Source: Coprothermobacter platensis DSM 11748
Lineage (GTDB): Bacteria; Coprothermobacterota; Coprothermobacteria; Coprothermobacterales; Coprothermobacteraceae
DNA: 64,000 nt
Direction: 5' to 3'
NCBI RefSeq assembly: GCF_000378005.1
Contig: NZ_KB899040.1
Coordinates: 857,645 to 921,644 of the forward strand
A program made the position numbers and the translations under genes. The notes below the pieces were generated by a model. It worked only from the letters and a program-made list of their open reading frames with translations. It had not been told where the DNA came from and did no database searches. Positions 44,001 to 52,923 of the stretch are shown here, piece after piece. Each line of letters starts with the position of its first letter. The first letter of the stretch is position 1.

Positions 44001-44444
44001 AGCCCGTGCCACAGCTCCAGCCAGACAAGCAGAAGAAGCGATAAGACCTTCATGATATTCCTGTAGAAGTTCCCAATCAAAACGTGGCTTATAATAAAAT
44101 CCTTCCAAATAGGCTTTTGTCAGCAAAACGTTAAGGTTTCTAAAACCTGTTGCATTCTTTACCAGAAGCACCAAATGGAAAGGCTCTTTGTCTTTGTTCC
44201 CTTCTCGTTTTGTTCTTTCTCGCTGAGATTGGTATCCTTCCACTCCGACTATGGGCTTAATCCCTAATTTCGTCGCTTCATTGACAAACTCGACAAGCCC
44301 ATACGTAACACCGTGATCCGTTATAGCAATAGCTGGCATATCAAGTTCTTTTGCCCGCTGAACAAGTTTTTTTGGTTGTGTCACACCGTCAAGCAGTGAA
44401 AAGGCACTGTGAACATGTAAATGAACGAATTCTTTTTGTGTCAT
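41055..44444 (-). CDS. dnaE: DNA polymerase III alpha subunit DnaE
   Basis: 1129 residues. The N-terminal PHP domain has FVHLHVHSAFSLLDG and AITDHGVTYG; the catalytic core has VGPGRGSAAGSLVAY and the PDIDVDFCARRRDEV aspartates; FNKSHSAAYAHVTYYTAWLKVYYP and a C-terminal OB-fold region (VQVGGFVSSTKVKKSKNNNQYMVFTLEDL) follow. It is the replicative polymerase. The ATG lies 10 bases after a minus-strand TATAAT, with no Shine-Dalgarno, in a region shared with the divergent response-regulator gene. Confidence 0.96.
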   Translation of the reverse strand: MTQKEFVHLHVHSAFSLLDGVTQPKKLVQRAKELDMPAIAITDHGVTYGLVEFVNEATKLGIKPIVGVEGYQSQRERTKREGNKDKEPFHLVLLVKNATGFRNLNVLLTKAYLEGFYYKPRFDWELLQEYHEGLIASSACLAGAVARALVQDDEKKALEIAGRYDEIFGRGNFYLEMMDHDLADQKKVNRGVVELSKRTGIPIIATNDVHYGRPEEYSIQDVLMAIATGTTLNDPNRFKYNTDQMYLKSPAEMWEKFQEVPEALENTITVANMVDFKLPLGEQHLPKFAVPDGFTENSFLRKLTQEGLRERYGDNPSKDVIDRMDYELSVIEKMGFAGYFLIVQDYINWAKSQGISVGPGRGSAAGSLVAYLIGITDIDPLKYGLLFERFLNPERITMPDIDVDFCARRRDEVLRYVRDKYGENNVAQIATFGTLASRAAVRDVGRVLGIPLSLVDRLSKSIPQNMELADAENLDEVKTLVNQYPELGRLLEIAKQVEGLPRHASTHAAGVVISDKPLYEYVALQASSEDAGINVTTQLAKDDVEKLGLLKMDFLGLRNMTVISDALKWIKERHGVDVKLTELPKDDPKVYEMLASGETVGVFQLESTGFRSFLKDLKPDKFEEIIAAEALYRPGTLGSGGVKSYVDRKHGREPVDYFHDDLKPILEETYGIIVYQEQIMQIASVIAGYSLGEADVLRRAISKKKEEEILKLREDFVTRGVQRGYPKDTVERIYETIVHFAEYGFNKSHSAAYAHVTYYTAWLKVYYPTEYFAALLASFVDNTEKLKVYIAEARRLGIKILPPDVNKSDHYFLPEGEKEIRFGLLGIKNVGLAAVEEILHTREVGGSFSSFQEFLSRVNERVVNKKVTESLIRAGAFDSLGERKTLIRQLSSGITTQTLFQIDDSGLDDIVINPMEDEREYLGLYITSHPLEKYMALLSNQNITPLDELGDMDGLVQVGGFVSSTKVKKSKNNNQYMVFTLEDLSNQVEVTVLPQRFDGFKPLLQEPGIATINARVESESEKSKLIADSLISFSPLRELDERMKDLDGKGILRIVLRADQVSAEKLKKLKALLREHKGATPIEFTVHVDGSMYRVLLPNEYWVSFSSQLQDALFKLFSPMNVGFRGFGS

Positions 44445-44453
44445 ACCATTGTT

Positions 44454-44484
44454 TATTATAATAGAGTTGTGAGTGGTGGGTCAA
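44454..44484. promoter_or_regulatory. Shared palindromic -10 for dnaE and the response regulator
   Basis: TATTATAATA is self-complementary. On the minus strand it gives TATAAT (44460-44455) with TTGACC (44484-44479) 18 bases upstream, toward dnaE. On the plus strand it gives TATAAT (44457-44462), six bases before the GTG of the response regulator. The two TATAAT elements overlap by four base pairs, so one site can drive both genes. Confidence 0.65.
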
Positions 44485-45116
44485 AGATTATTCTTGTAGA
44501 AGACGACTCTGACTTTGCTCTACTTTTGAGCAAACGCTTAAACGATTTCGGTTTCACAACCGAAATCTATGAAGACGGGGCATCCTTTTTAGATCTCAAA
44601 GCATCTGGAGACATCATACTGTTAGATCTCATGTTACCAAATCTGGACGGATTTCGTGTACTTGAAGTGCTCAAGCATCGTCACAGCGATACACCGGTTA
44701 TAGTGGTTTCAGCCAGGAGTGCTGAGGAAGATGTGGTTAAAGCACTGGATTTAGGAGCTTTAGACTATGTTTTTAAACCAGTGAGAATGAAAGAGCTAGT
44801 GGCCAGGATTAATCGTCTCCTCGACGTTAAATTAAACGATAAGAATTCACAACCCATATTAAAGATAGAGAATAGACGCCTCCTGACACCAGATGGAAAC
44901 ATTGACCTCACATTCACTGAAGAACAATTGCTCAAAGCGTTGCTCAACAACCAAGGCAAGATACTCTCCAGAGAAGAGCTAATGGATGTGATCGGTGAAA
45001 AAGCCGAGACATCTAAGGTTATTGACGTTCATATTCATAACCTCAAGAAAAAAGCCCCTATACTAAATGAGAAAATTAGGGCAATAAGGTCAGTGGGTTA
45101 TGTTTACGAACCGTGA
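44469..45116 (+). CDS. phoB: OmpR/PhoB-family response regulator
   Basis: 215 residues from GTG 44469. The receiver domain has VEDDSDFALLL, IILLDLMLPNLDGF (phospho-Asp about 53), VVSARSAEEDVV and DYVFKPV. The C-terminal winged helix has LTFTEEQLLKALLNNQGKILSREELMDVIG and DVHIHNLKKK. It precedes a kinase and pstSCAB-phoU, so a phosphate-response role is likely. An upstream in-frame ATG (44421) lies inside dnaE on the opposite strand, and the receiver begins right after the GTG. Confidence 0.9.
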   Translation: MSGGSKIILVEDDSDFALLLSKRLNDFGFTTEIYEDGASFLDLKASGDIILLDLMLPNLDGFRVLEVLKHRHSDTPVIVVSARSAEEDVVKALDLGALDYVFKPVRMKELVARINRLLDVKLNDKNSQPILKIENRRLLTPDGNIDLTFTEEQLLKALLNNQGKILSREELMDVIGEKAETSKVIDVHIHNLKKKAPILNEKIRAIRSVGYVYEP

Positions 45117-45972
45117 AATAAACATCTTGGAATCCCTTAACATACCTGCTTTTGTGGTAGAAAATGGCACAGTGCCACTGGCAACAGGTCAGATTTCGGA
45201 ATTACCTTTTTTCACTTTTGTTCCCCATGGGCCATTATCTGTGAATGTAAGGCGTAGCGATATTAGAAACGCCATAATGACAAAAGATTCCTTTGCAATA
45301 GAAACACCCACAACGCTTAGAACATTCAAGCTGTATCGATTTGTTGAAAGCAATATGCTCATTGTCGTTGAAGAAACAACGCACAGTAATAAGGAACGAG
45401 ATCAAATAGAAATTCTGATCTATCACGTGGTTCATGAAATCAGAAACGCACTTAATAGTGTGGCGCTTTCTTTGGATTATTTAGAGGAACCTTTTGCATC
45501 CAGTGTGGAGAAAAGTATAAATCGTTTAGATAGACTCTCCCAACAGCTCACTGACTTTGTTAGTATGAAAAAGTTCGAGCCGGAAGATGTTTATATGCCA
45601 GAGATGGCTGAATATATTAAGAGTCAATATAAAGTAGAAGTAAAAGAAAGCGCACAGGTTACGTGGCATGTCAGCAGACAGCTTCTCCTTCTATCCCTAA
45701 GAAACATTATTGAAAATGCTTTAGAATACGCAGGCAGTGTCTCTTTAATATTCAACGTCAACTCTATAGATATAGTAGACACTGGCCCCGGTATACCTCC
45801 TGAAGTTTTAGAAAAAATGTTCTCGCCTTTTAACACGACTAAGAGTGTTGGTTTAGGGTTGTTTATTGCCAAAAAAGCCTGTGATGCCAATGGTTTGCGC
45901 TTAGACTATCGCCCTAACATACCTAAAGGGAGTATCTTTACCATTTCTTTACCAAGCATACATAGAATTTAA
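45100..45972 (+). CDS. Soluble PhoR-like histidine kinase
   Basis: 290 residues with no membrane segment. The N-terminal half (about 1-100) is PAS-like. The H-box YHVVHEIRNALNSVALSLDYL has the His at about 112; LRNIIENALEYAG (N-box), IVDTGPGIPPEVLEKMFSPF (G1/F) and GLGLFIAKKACDANG (G2) complete the kinase. It overlaps the regulator by 17 bases and is followed by pstS, so it probably reads the Pst/PhoU state from the cytoplasm. Confidence 0.88.
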   Translation: MFTNREINILESLNIPAFVVENGTVPLATGQISELPFFTFVPHGPLSVNVRRSDIRNAIMTKDSFAIETPTTLRTFKLYRFVESNMLIVVEETTHSNKERDQIEILIYHVVHEIRNALNSVALSLDYLEEPFASSVEKSINRLDRLSQQLTDFVSMKKFEPEDVYMPEMAEYIKSQYKVEVKESAQVTWHVSRQLLLLSLRNIIENALEYAGSVSLIFNVNSIDIVDTGPGIPPEVLEKMFSPFNTTKSVGLGLFIAKKACDANGLRLDYRPNIPKGSIFTISLPSIHRI

Positions 45973-46000
45973 TCAGATTTGAAGGAGGCGAGAACGAAAC

Positions 46001-46948
46001 ATGAGAATGAAAAAAAGTTATTTGAGTGTGTTGGGATTAATATTGGTTGGAGTTCTTGTGCTCACAGGATGCAGTTCCACACCTAATAACAACGCAAATA
46101 CAGGAACTGCGACAAATACCTCACCGACGCAAACTGGAGGCAGTATCGTTATCAAGGGTTCTGATACAGAAGTGAATACTGTTCAGGCGCTGGCAGAAGC
46201 ATTTCACAATGCACATCCAGAAATCAACATTTCTGTTTCTGGCGGTGGCAGTGGATCAGGAATAGCCGCCATTATCAATGGAGAAATTGATATTGCAGAC
46301 GCATCAAGAGAAATTACCCAAGATGAACTTAACCAAGCAAAAGCTAACGGTGTCAATATTGGAACATTTATTCTGGGAAGAGACGGCATTACAGTTGTAG
46401 TAAACCCAAGTAACCCTGTAACTAAACTTACCTTGGATCAAATTGGTAAAATATACCGTGGAGAAATAACAAATTGGAAAGATGTTGGCGGACCTAATAT
46501 GGCTATAACACTTTATGGGAGGCAGAACAACAGCGGTACTTATACCCTATTCAGAGAACTGGCTCTTAAAGGTGATTACTCACCTAACATGAGATCGATG
46601 AACGGCAATAGTGATATTGCTAATGCCGTGGCGCAAGACAAATCTGGCATAGGATATATCGGAGTAGGTTATTTCAAAGAAGCGCAGGGGAAAGTGAACG
46701 AAGTGCTAATTAGTACAGACGGTAAGACATACTACAGCTCCACAGATATGAATGCCATAGATAGCAAGCTTTACCCACTGGAAAGGCCGTTATACCAGTA
46801 TGTAAAGCTTCCCATGACCCAGGCTATGAAGGATTTCTTAGCTTTCGAACTTAGCGACCAGGGCCAGAAAATTGTTCAAGATAATGGCTTCTATGCTGTA
46901 GGGCCAAATGAGAGGGCAACAAGTGAAACGCTCCTCAATCAACAATAA
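46001..46948 (+). CDS. pstS: Phosphate-binding lipoprotein PstS
   Basis: 315 residues. A lipoprotein signal peptide ends at VLTGC (lipidated Cys about 24), followed by a Thr/Asn-rich tether. IKGSDTEVNTVQALAEAF, VSGGGSGSGIAAIINGEIDIADASREI and YGRQNNSGTYTLFRE form the phosphate site. It captures inorganic phosphate at the outer face and delivers it to PstCA. GAAGGAGG precedes the start. Confidence 0.94.
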   Translation: MRMKKSYLSVLGLILVGVLVLTGCSSTPNNNANTGTATNTSPTQTGGSIVIKGSDTEVNTVQALAEAFHNAHPEINISVSGGGSGSGIAAIINGEIDIADASREITQDELNQAKANGVNIGTFILGRDGITVVVNPSNPVTKLTLDQIGKIYRGEITNWKDVGGPNMAITLYGRQNNSGTYTLFRELALKGDYSPNMRSMNGNSDIANAVAQDKSGIGYIGVGYFKEAQGKVNEVLISTDGKTYYSSTDMNAIDSKLYPLERPLYQYVKLPMTQAMKDFLAFELSDQGQKIVQDNGFYAVGPNERATSETLLNQQ

Positions 46949-47813
46949 CAGCGAGAAGGTATTCAGGCTTGCCAGCACCGTAGCCGCGGTGCTGGCGGCT
47001 TTAATGGTAGTTCTTATTATAATTTTCATGCTCTTGCCTTCTCTAAAAGCACTGGTAAAGATACCTTTGAGAGAGCTATTTACTACGCGCTGGAATCCAG
47101 AAGGCTATTCAAAAAGTAGTTGGGGAATACTCCCCTTCTTAGCAGGTTCTCTGTGGACAACGATTATTGCACTCGCAATCTCCATACCCATATCGTTTTT
47201 AGCTGCTATCTTCTCTACACAATTCCTGCCAGCTACGTTTAGACCAATCACAGATTTATTCTTCAGCATTCTGGCAGGCATCCCCTCTGTAATTATGGGG
47301 TTCTTAGCTTTGACGGCCATAGCACCCTTGTTGGCAAAAACATTTAATCTGCCCAGTGGCTTAACTATGCTAAACGGCGGGATAACTTTAGCAATAATGG
47401 TTTTGCCAACGATGGTTAGCGTTCTTACCGACTCATTTCAAAAAATACCGCAAATATACAAAGAAGGCGCTTTGGCTTTGGGCGCTTCTAAGTGGCAAGC
47501 TGCAATAGGCGTGTTGTTTCAGTTTGTAAAGCCTGCTTTTATATCTAGCATTTTACTTAGTTTTGGGCGAGCAATAGGTGAAACCATGGCAGTCATTATG
47601 GCAGTAGGCAACGTTGCAATGATACCTACAAGTCCGCTACAGCCAGGTGAAACCATGACAGGTGCCTTAGCCATAGAAATGCCTGAAGCGGTAGCTAATT
47701 CATTACATTACAATGCACTGTTTCTTATTGGTTTCATATTACTTATAATAGCTTTACTGGTTAACTACCTATCTGGGTTAATAACATCGAAAGTCAGGGT
47801 TGAGATACAATGA
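46923..47813 (+). CDS. pstC: Phosphate ABC transporter permease PstC
   Basis: 296 residues with six membrane segments and the EAA-type loop GALALGASKWQAAIGVLF. GIPSVIMGFLALTAIAPLLA and SFGRAIGETMAVIMAVGN are typical of PstC. The GTG at 46923 has GAGGG at good distance; the ATG at 46908 is an alternative. Either way it overlaps the pstS 3' end. Partner of PstA and PstB. Confidence 0.94.
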   Translation: MKRSSINNNSEKVFRLASTVAAVLAALMVVLIIIFMLLPSLKALVKIPLRELFTTRWNPEGYSKSSWGILPFLAGSLWTTIIALAISIPISFLAAIFSTQFLPATFRPITDLFFSILAGIPSVIMGFLALTAIAPLLAKTFNLPSGLTMLNGGITLAIMVLPTMVSVLTDSFQKIPQIYKEGALALGASKWQAAIGVLFQFVKPAFISSILLSFGRAIGETMAVIMAVGNVAMIPTSPLQPGETMTGALAIEMPEAVANSLHYNALFLIGFILLIIALLVNYLSGLITSKVRVEIQ

Positions 47814-48652
47814 AAAAGCGAAGTGATTCTTTTTGGGTTTTACTTTCGGCTATATGTTATTTTTCTGCTGTAGTATTTGTCATTTTTGTTGCTGTTCACC
47901 TGCTTAGATTGTCTGATGGAAAGCTTTCTTTATCTTTCTTATTCACTAATCCAGACGATGGAATGACTAAAGGAGGCGTATTTTCCCCACTTTTTGGGTC
48001 TATATACCTCACTTTGTGGGTATTGGTGCTTTCAGCACCTGTGGGCGTATTAGCTGGTGTTTACTTTGCAGAATTCGCACCAGATAACCCCATAACAAGA
48101 ATTTTGCGTAATGCGATAAGGACTTTAAGTGGTGTACCAGCCATAGTGTTTGGTTTATTCGGTCTTGCTTTTTTTGTGCGCATGATGAACTTGGGTTTAT
48201 CACTTTTGGCATCGGCTCTAACCTTATCTATTATGAATCTACCCGTCATAATAACAACGACAGAAGAAGCGCTCAGATTAGTTCCTAACTCGCAAAAAGA
48301 AGCAGCCATAGCTTTGGGAGCAAATTCTTGGGAGGTTTGGCGGGATGTTTCTGTAAAGTATGCTTCTAGCGGTATACTCTCTGGAATCTTCTTAGCTTTA
48401 AGCAGAGCGCTTGGTGAAACTGCACCGATTTTGCTTACTGGCGTTGTGTTTTATCAGCCCACAGTGACACTCAATCCAATGCACACATTCATGGCCATGC
48501 CTTATCATATTTTTATACTGGCTACCCAGCATAGTAAACCTACAGAAGCTTTACCCATTGCAGCTGCTGCCGGTTTTGTTCTTCTTATACTGGTATTGCT
48601 TGCACGTATATTTGCATTCTTGTACAATAGGAGGGTACAGCGGTGGCTCTAA
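47810..48652 (+). CDS. pstA: Phosphate ABC transporter permease PstA
   Basis: 280 residues with six membrane segments. [60 protein letters not shown] and [14 protein letters not shown] are PstA motifs. Starts at the ATGA overlap with pstC; ends 10 bases into pstB. Confidence 0.95.
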   Translation: MKKRSDSFWVLLSAICYFSAVVFVIFVAVHLLRLSDGKLSLSFLFTNPDDGMTKGGVFSPLFGSIYLTLWVLVLSAPVGVLAGVYFAEFAPDNPITRILRNAIRTLSGVPAIVFGLFGLAFFVRMMNLGLSLLASALTLSIMNLPVIITTTEEALRLVPNSQKEAAIALGANSWEVWRDVSVKYASSGILSGIFLALSRALGETAPILLTGVVFYQPTVTLNPMHTFMAMPYHIFILATQHSKPTEALPIAAAAGFVLLILVLLARIFAFLYNRRVQRWL

Positions 48653-49392
48653 AAATCGAAGCTCGAGATGTCAGTGTCTTCTTTGGAAATAACCAAATCT
48701 TGCATAATATCAATTTAGGGATAGAAGAAAGAGCGGTTACAGCAATTATAGGACCATCAGGCTGTGGCAAGACGACATTTTTGAGAACACTAAATCGTTT
48801 GAACGATCTTTCATCAGATTTTAGGTTGCAAGGAGACATCCTTTTAAGTAACGAAAACATTTATGGAATAGACCCTATACTTTTGCGCAGGCGAGTAGGC
48901 ATGGTTTTCCAAAAGCCGAATCCCTTCCCTATGAGCATTTTTGATAACGTAGCATATGGTTTGCGATTGCAAGGGATAAAAGACAAAGAAACGATACAGG
49001 ACAAAGTAAAAACGGCTCTTACAGCAGCAGGGTTGTGGCAAGAGGTTTCTAATAGACTAAATAGCAATGCCTTTGACCTATCAGGAGGTCAGCAGCAACG
49101 TCTATGCATAGCACGGGCTATAGCAGTAGATCCCGAGGTTTTACTCATGGATGAACCTACGAGTGCGTTAGACCCCGCAGCCACATCAAAGGTTGAGGAA
49201 CTTATACTGGCGCTAAAAAAGAATTACACCATTGTTCTCGTCACGCATAATATGTATCAAGCGGCACGTGTCTCAGATTTCACAGCGTTTTTCCTAAACG
49301 GTTACCTGGTAGAATTTGATACCACAGACACCATTTTCACAAACCCCAAGGACGAAAGAACACAGCGTTATGTTACAGGCAAATTTGGATAA
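48643..49392 (+). CDS. pstB: Phosphate ABC transporter ATPase PstB
   Basis: 249 residues. Walker [24 protein letters not shown]-loop [24 protein letters not shown], signature [14 protein letters not shown], Walker [13 protein letters not shown] and the switch His in [13 protein letters not shown]. Drives PstCA. The start is GTG, set by AGGAGGGTACAGC. Confidence 0.96.
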   Translation: MALKIEARDVSVFFGNNQILHNINLGIEERAVTAIIGPSGCGKTTFLRTLNRLNDLSSDFRLQGDILLSNENIYGIDPILLRRRVGMVFQKPNPFPMSIFDNVAYGLRLQGIKDKETIQDKVKTALTAAGLWQEVSNRLNSNAFDLSGGQQQRLCIARAIAVDPEVLLMDEPTSALDPAATSKVEELILALKKNYTIVLVTHNMYQAARVSDFTAFFLNGYLVEFDTTDTIFTNPKDERTQRYVTGKFG

Positions 49393-49407
49393 AGGGGGCA
49401 GAGTATT

Positions 49408-50073
49408 ATGCTAAATGAGAAGATTTCAGAAATAAGCAGTTTGTTGTCAGAAATGGGCGGCTTAGTTGAAGATGACATCGTGAGATGCGTCAGAACGTTA
49501 GTTGAAAAAGATCCTTCCGAGGCTGATTCTGTTATTAATGAACTAGAACCACGTATAAACGCTCTGGAAAAACAGATAGACGAGGAATGCCTTATCACCT
49601 TGGCTCGGTATCAACCAGTAGCACACGATTTGAGACGCATAGTAGCAGTTTTGAAAATTGACAAAGACCTTGAACGCATGGGTGACCACTGCGAAAATAT
49701 CGCTAGGCGTGCAAAAGAAATAATAAAAGAACCCCTTTTAAAACCACTCATAGATATCCCCCGCATGGCAGAAACAGCGCAAGAAATAACACGCCAAGCC
49801 TTAGATAGTTTTTTTAAGGAAGATACCCAGTTAGCTCGCGAATGCATCGATAAGGACATTTTAGTCGACGAATTACAAGAACAAATAATAAGAGAACTTA
49901 TATCCTACGTCCTCGCAGATCCCAGCACTATGAATAAGGCATTGGACTTGATTTTCACAAGTAAAGATCTGGAGCGTATATCAGATTTAGCAACTAATAT
50001 AGGAGAAGAAACCTTTTTCTTAGTCGAAGGTAGCGACATAAGGCATTTAGGACCTAAGGACCAAAAAGAATAA
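49408..50073 (+). CDS. phoU: Phosphate signalling protein PhoU
   Basis: 221 residues, two PhoU helical repeats, each with the metal-binding ExxxD-type motif: IAVLKIDKDLERMGDHCENIARRA and LIFTSKDLERISDLATNIGEETFFL. PhoU links Pst activity to the PhoR kinase. AAGGGGG precedes the ATG. It ends 10 bases from the convergent murB stop, with no terminator visible in the gap. Confidence 0.94.
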   Translation: MLNEKISEISSLLSEMGGLVEDDIVRCVRTLVEKDPSEADSVINELEPRINALEKQIDEECLITLARYQPVAHDLRRIVAVLKIDKDLERMGDHCENIARRAKEIIKEPLLKPLIDIPRMAETAQEITRQALDSFFKEDTQLARECIDKDILVDELQEQIIRELISYVLADPSTMNKALDLIFTSKDLERISDLATNIGEETFFLVEGSDIRHLGPKDQKE

Positions 50074-50083
50074 ACACGGTTCA

Positions 50084-50923
50084 CTATAAGATTACAATTT
50101 CTGGTTCTAAATGGATGCCAAATCGTTTTAACACGCGCGCTTGGGCAAGCTCAATAAGAGACAAAACATCGGTGCGCGTGGCATTGCCTAAGTTTATGAT
50201 AAAATTCGCGTGCTTTGTCGAAAACATAGCATCTCCTATACGGTAACCCGATAACCCGACTTCAGTTAGAAGTTGCCACGATCTTTGGCCATCTGGATTT
50301 TTAAATGTGCTACCTAAACTTGGATATTCCACAGGATGACGTTTTTTACGATATTCGATTTTTCTAATAACTTCATTTTTTATATCATCTTTGTCTTCAT
50401 GCTCATAGTAAAAATAAACATCCACAACAAATTTCACACCTATTTGATTTAGGTGACTATTTCTGTATTCCGCCTTCACATCTTTTGGTTCTAACCATAA
50501 AACACGCCCATCGCTCGAAATCACTCTGGCCTTTTCAACTTGAGTCCAAACATGTTTTCCAAAAGAACCCCCATTCATCCAAATGAGACCGCCTACAGTT
50601 CCAGGAATACCAGTCATAAAATCGAATCCACCCAATTCGTTATCGATACAATAATGCACTAAGTCTTTCAGACGCACTCCACTAGACACGTGAAGTATGC
50701 CTTCGCTATTTTCAATAACAGGCTCTTCATCAATGTTTAGAAAAGCGTTTTCCAGTTCCTCTGGAAGTAACAGTTTAGAACAGTTACCAAGAATTGTCTT
50801 GTCTATGATGAAACCCGGATTTTCAAGTAGTTCTATAGCGTTGGATGCAACCCACACATTGGAAGGAGGCCCTATTTTTATATGAGAAAAATCCTTTAAG
50901 TTAATTTCTTTCCTGTTCAACAT
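50084..50923 (-). CDS. murB: UDP-N-acetylenolpyruvoylglucosamine reductase MurB
   Basis: 279 residues. The FAD domain has GGFDFMTGIPGTVGGLIWMNGGSFG; the substrate domain has YPSLGSTFKNPDGQRSWQLLTEVGLSGYRIGDAMFSTKHANFIIN and LEPEIVIL. It makes UDP-N-acetylmuramic acid. The N-terminal FAD loop is shortened compared with E. coli. No Shine-Dalgarno; TAGAAT on the minus strand lies nine bases before the ATG, so a near-leaderless transcript is likely. Confidence 0.93.
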   Translation of the reverse strand: MLNRKEINLKDFSHIKIGPPSNVWVASNAIELLENPGFIIDKTILGNCSKLLLPEELENAFLNIDEEPVIENSEGILHVSSGVRLKDLVHYCIDNELGGFDFMTGIPGTVGGLIWMNGGSFGKHVWTQVEKARVISSDGRVLWLEPKDVKAEYRNSHLNQIGVKFVVDVYFYYEHEDKDDIKNEVIRKIEYRKKRHPVEYPSLGSTFKNPDGQRSWQLLTEVGLSGYRIGDAMFSTKHANFIINLGNATRTDVLSLIELAQARVLKRFGIHLEPEIVIL

Positions 50924-50974
50924 TATGGAAATATTCTATATGATTTTAAACTGACATAATGTTAGAATTTTGTT
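50924..50974. promoter_or_regulatory. Divergent murB / deacetylase promoter region
   Basis: Minus-strand TAGAAT (50938-50933) is nine bases before the murB ATG. Plus-strand TAGAAT (50963-50968) is six bases before the deacetylase ATG. Neither has a convincing -35 or a ribosome site, so both genes are predicted to be transcribed from or beside their start codons. Confidence 0.5.
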
Positions 50975-51715
50975 ATGAAGCAATTATTGAAGTGCACATG
51001 TTTCGTTATTATTTCCTTGGCTGTTTTGTTTGTATCTATTTCTCCTATACCAGTGAATGCTCATCCATTGGTGCCTATCATCTTTACACAACCACCCATA
51101 GAAGAAGGTTCAACAACTACCGTTTCAATGAAGATCATTTTTGATGATATAACCGAACCCTTCATTATAACGGTCGACGACGGATATTCACGCCCCGCTC
51201 TCAAGGAGCTTATAGCTATTAAACAACAGTATGGAGAGTCCTTTAAATGCCTTCTTTTCCCATATGGTTTAGCACTCAAAGACAATGAAGACCTGTTTCA
51301 ACAACTCATAAAAGAAGGATGCGAACTCCACAATCATACGTACACACACATGTACTTTCGCCATAAAACAGCTCAGCAGCAAGAACAGGAAATAATGCTT
51401 GATGATGCTGAAATAGAAAAAGTATATAAAATGGCTGGTCAACAGAGGCCTTATACAAAGTTCTTCAGACCTCCTGGTGGCATTTATGATCAGACCACAC
51501 TGCAATTATGTATAAAACATGGCTACAAGATAATGCTTTGGAATGTAATAACAGAACCGAATGGAAAAAACCTTTCTGTAGGAAGTAGAGCAGATCTTAT
51601 AAGACGTGCTCCCAAAGGGAGTATTATTCTCCTTCATAGCAAAGTCTCAGACATGGATGCATTGAAAATTGTCCTTCCAGGTCTAATAAAAAGATATGGC
51701 ACCCAGTGGCACTAA
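50975..51715 (+). CDS. Secreted polysaccharide deacetylase (NodB domain)
   Basis: 246 residues. A signal peptide (about 1-29) is followed by the NodB homology domain: IITVDDGYSRPAL (catalytic Asp pair), CELHNHTYTHMYF (zinc His pair), RPPGGIYD and SIILLHSK. It should remove acetyl groups from peptidoglycan or an exopolysaccharide outside the membrane. Leaderless start predicted. The 3' end overlaps the next gene by 20 bases. Confidence 0.88.
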   Translation: MKQLLKCTCFVIISLAVLFVSISPIPVNAHPLVPIIFTQPPIEEGSTTTVSMKIIFDDITEPFIITVDDGYSRPALKELIAIKQQYGESFKCLLFPYGLALKDNEDLFQQLIKEGCELHNHTYTHMYFRHKTAQQQEQEIMLDDAEIEKVYKMAGQQRPYTKFFRPPGGIYDQTTLQLCIKHGYKIMLWNVITEPNGKNLSVGSRADLIRRAPKGSIILLHSKVSDMDALKIVLPGLIKRYGTQWH

Positions 51716-52796
51716 GGTAGTCATAATCGGTGCTGGATTCAGTGGCTTAACAGTTGCATATTTTCTTCGTGATAAAGCGAGAGTATACCTTGTTGATAGA
51801 AAAACACATTTGTGGAATGCATCCACAGGATTGATAACACCACCGACATTAGAACTTATGAAGCGTGTGTTTTCGTTTGATCCTCCTGTAGAAAAGGCAT
51901 TCGATTCTATGAATGTGATGTTCAAAGACATTGGCAATGTTTACTTACATGACGACAAACCATTTCTTTATTTACTTGATAAGACAGCGTTTTTCCAGCA
52001 ACTTCAAGACAAATTGGGAGACAACGTGGAGCAAATACTCGGATACTCTTTCAAAGATGTTGAATCACAAAATGTGATTTTGGAAAGAAAAACAGACCAA
52101 AAGCGTATACCTTACGATTTCCTTATAGGAGCAGATGGATGTTTTTCTAAAGTGGCCAGAGCCACAGGGCTATCTTTAGTAAAAAGTTGGCTTTACGGGT
52201 ATGAGTGGGGTACAGAACCTACTCAAGGTAATAACACGATATCATTCGTGATAGACCCGAACATAGCCAGAGCTTATGGGGTTTGGGCCTTTACTAGCAG
52301 CAATGAAACACGTATAGGCTTGGCTTCCGATAGACCCTTAAGGAAATCTGACGCCGAACAGATTGGTCGAACATACTTCTCTACGCAATCACAACCCTCA
52401 GACTTTAAAGGCGGAGTGATTCCTACCTCAGGTCCGATAAGAAGGTTATTTATAGACAATGTTTTTCTCGTTGGCGATGCGGCAGGTTTATGTGGCCCCT
52501 TCCTTGGCGATGGGATACAAACTGCGATAAAGTCTGGAATGGCGGCTGCGCAAGCAATAGATCAGCGTAATGCTGGAGATGCCTATGTTCAATTTCTGAA
52601 GGATTCTGGCGTTATCAAGTACTTAAAACAGCAGGCCATATTAAGAAGCATTTGGGATAGGTTCGTATCCCATACCACTTTGAAACGCTTATATAGATTT
52701 ACATTACGCAACCAAGGTCATCTCTTGGACGATTTGACCATGATAAAGGAAGACCCATCCAAATTTCCGTTGCTGGTAAGAAAATTTTTCTCTTAG
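51696..52796 (+). CDS. FAD-dependent oxidoreductase, geranylgeranyl reductase-like
   Basis: 366 residues. The FAD loop VVIIGAGFSGLTVAYFL, DFLIGADGCFSKVARATGL and NVFLVGDAAGLCGPFLGDGIQTAIKSGMAAAQAI match the GGR subgroup of the PHBH-type flavoproteins. These reduce prenyl chains or related lipids. In this context (plsY and a glycosyltransferase downstream) a membrane-lipid or carotenoid-like substrate is plausible. The ATG at 51696 has only a distant AGG, so coupling to the upstream gene is likely. Confidence 0.8.
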   Translation: MAPSGTKVVIIGAGFSGLTVAYFLRDKARVYLVDRKTHLWNASTGLITPPTLELMKRVFSFDPPVEKAFDSMNVMFKDIGNVYLHDDKPFLYLLDKTAFFQQLQDKLGDNVEQILGYSFKDVESQNVILERKTDQKRIPYDFLIGADGCFSKVARATGLSLVKSWLYGYEWGTEPTQGNNTISFVIDPNIARAYGVWAFTSSNETRIGLASDRPLRKSDAEQIGRTYFSTQSQPSDFKGGVIPTSGPIRRLFIDNVFLVGDAAGLCGPFLGDGIQTAIKSGMAAAQAIDQRNAGDAYVQFLKDSGVIKYLKQQAILRSIWDRFVSHTTLKRLYRFTLRNQGHLLDDLTMIKEDPSKFPLLVRKFFS

Positions 52797-52923
52797 GTTT
52801 TTATTCCTATCGTTAGACAACTCTGACAAATACAGCATGACTGTGCAAGGGTGGCTTAATAAATGCAGAAATTGTTTACTCTGCTTTGTTACCATTGGTT
52901 AATTTGTTAGAATAAAAACAATT
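52797..52923 (+). promoter_or_regulatory. Intergenic region with plsY promoter candidate
   Basis: TTGTTA (52886-52891), 16 bases, TAGAAT (52908-52913), then 10 bases to the plsY ATG, with no ribosome site. Just upstream, GCAGA/TCTGC around a 10-base loop followed by TTTGTT is a weak terminator candidate for the preceding gene. Confidence 0.45.
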
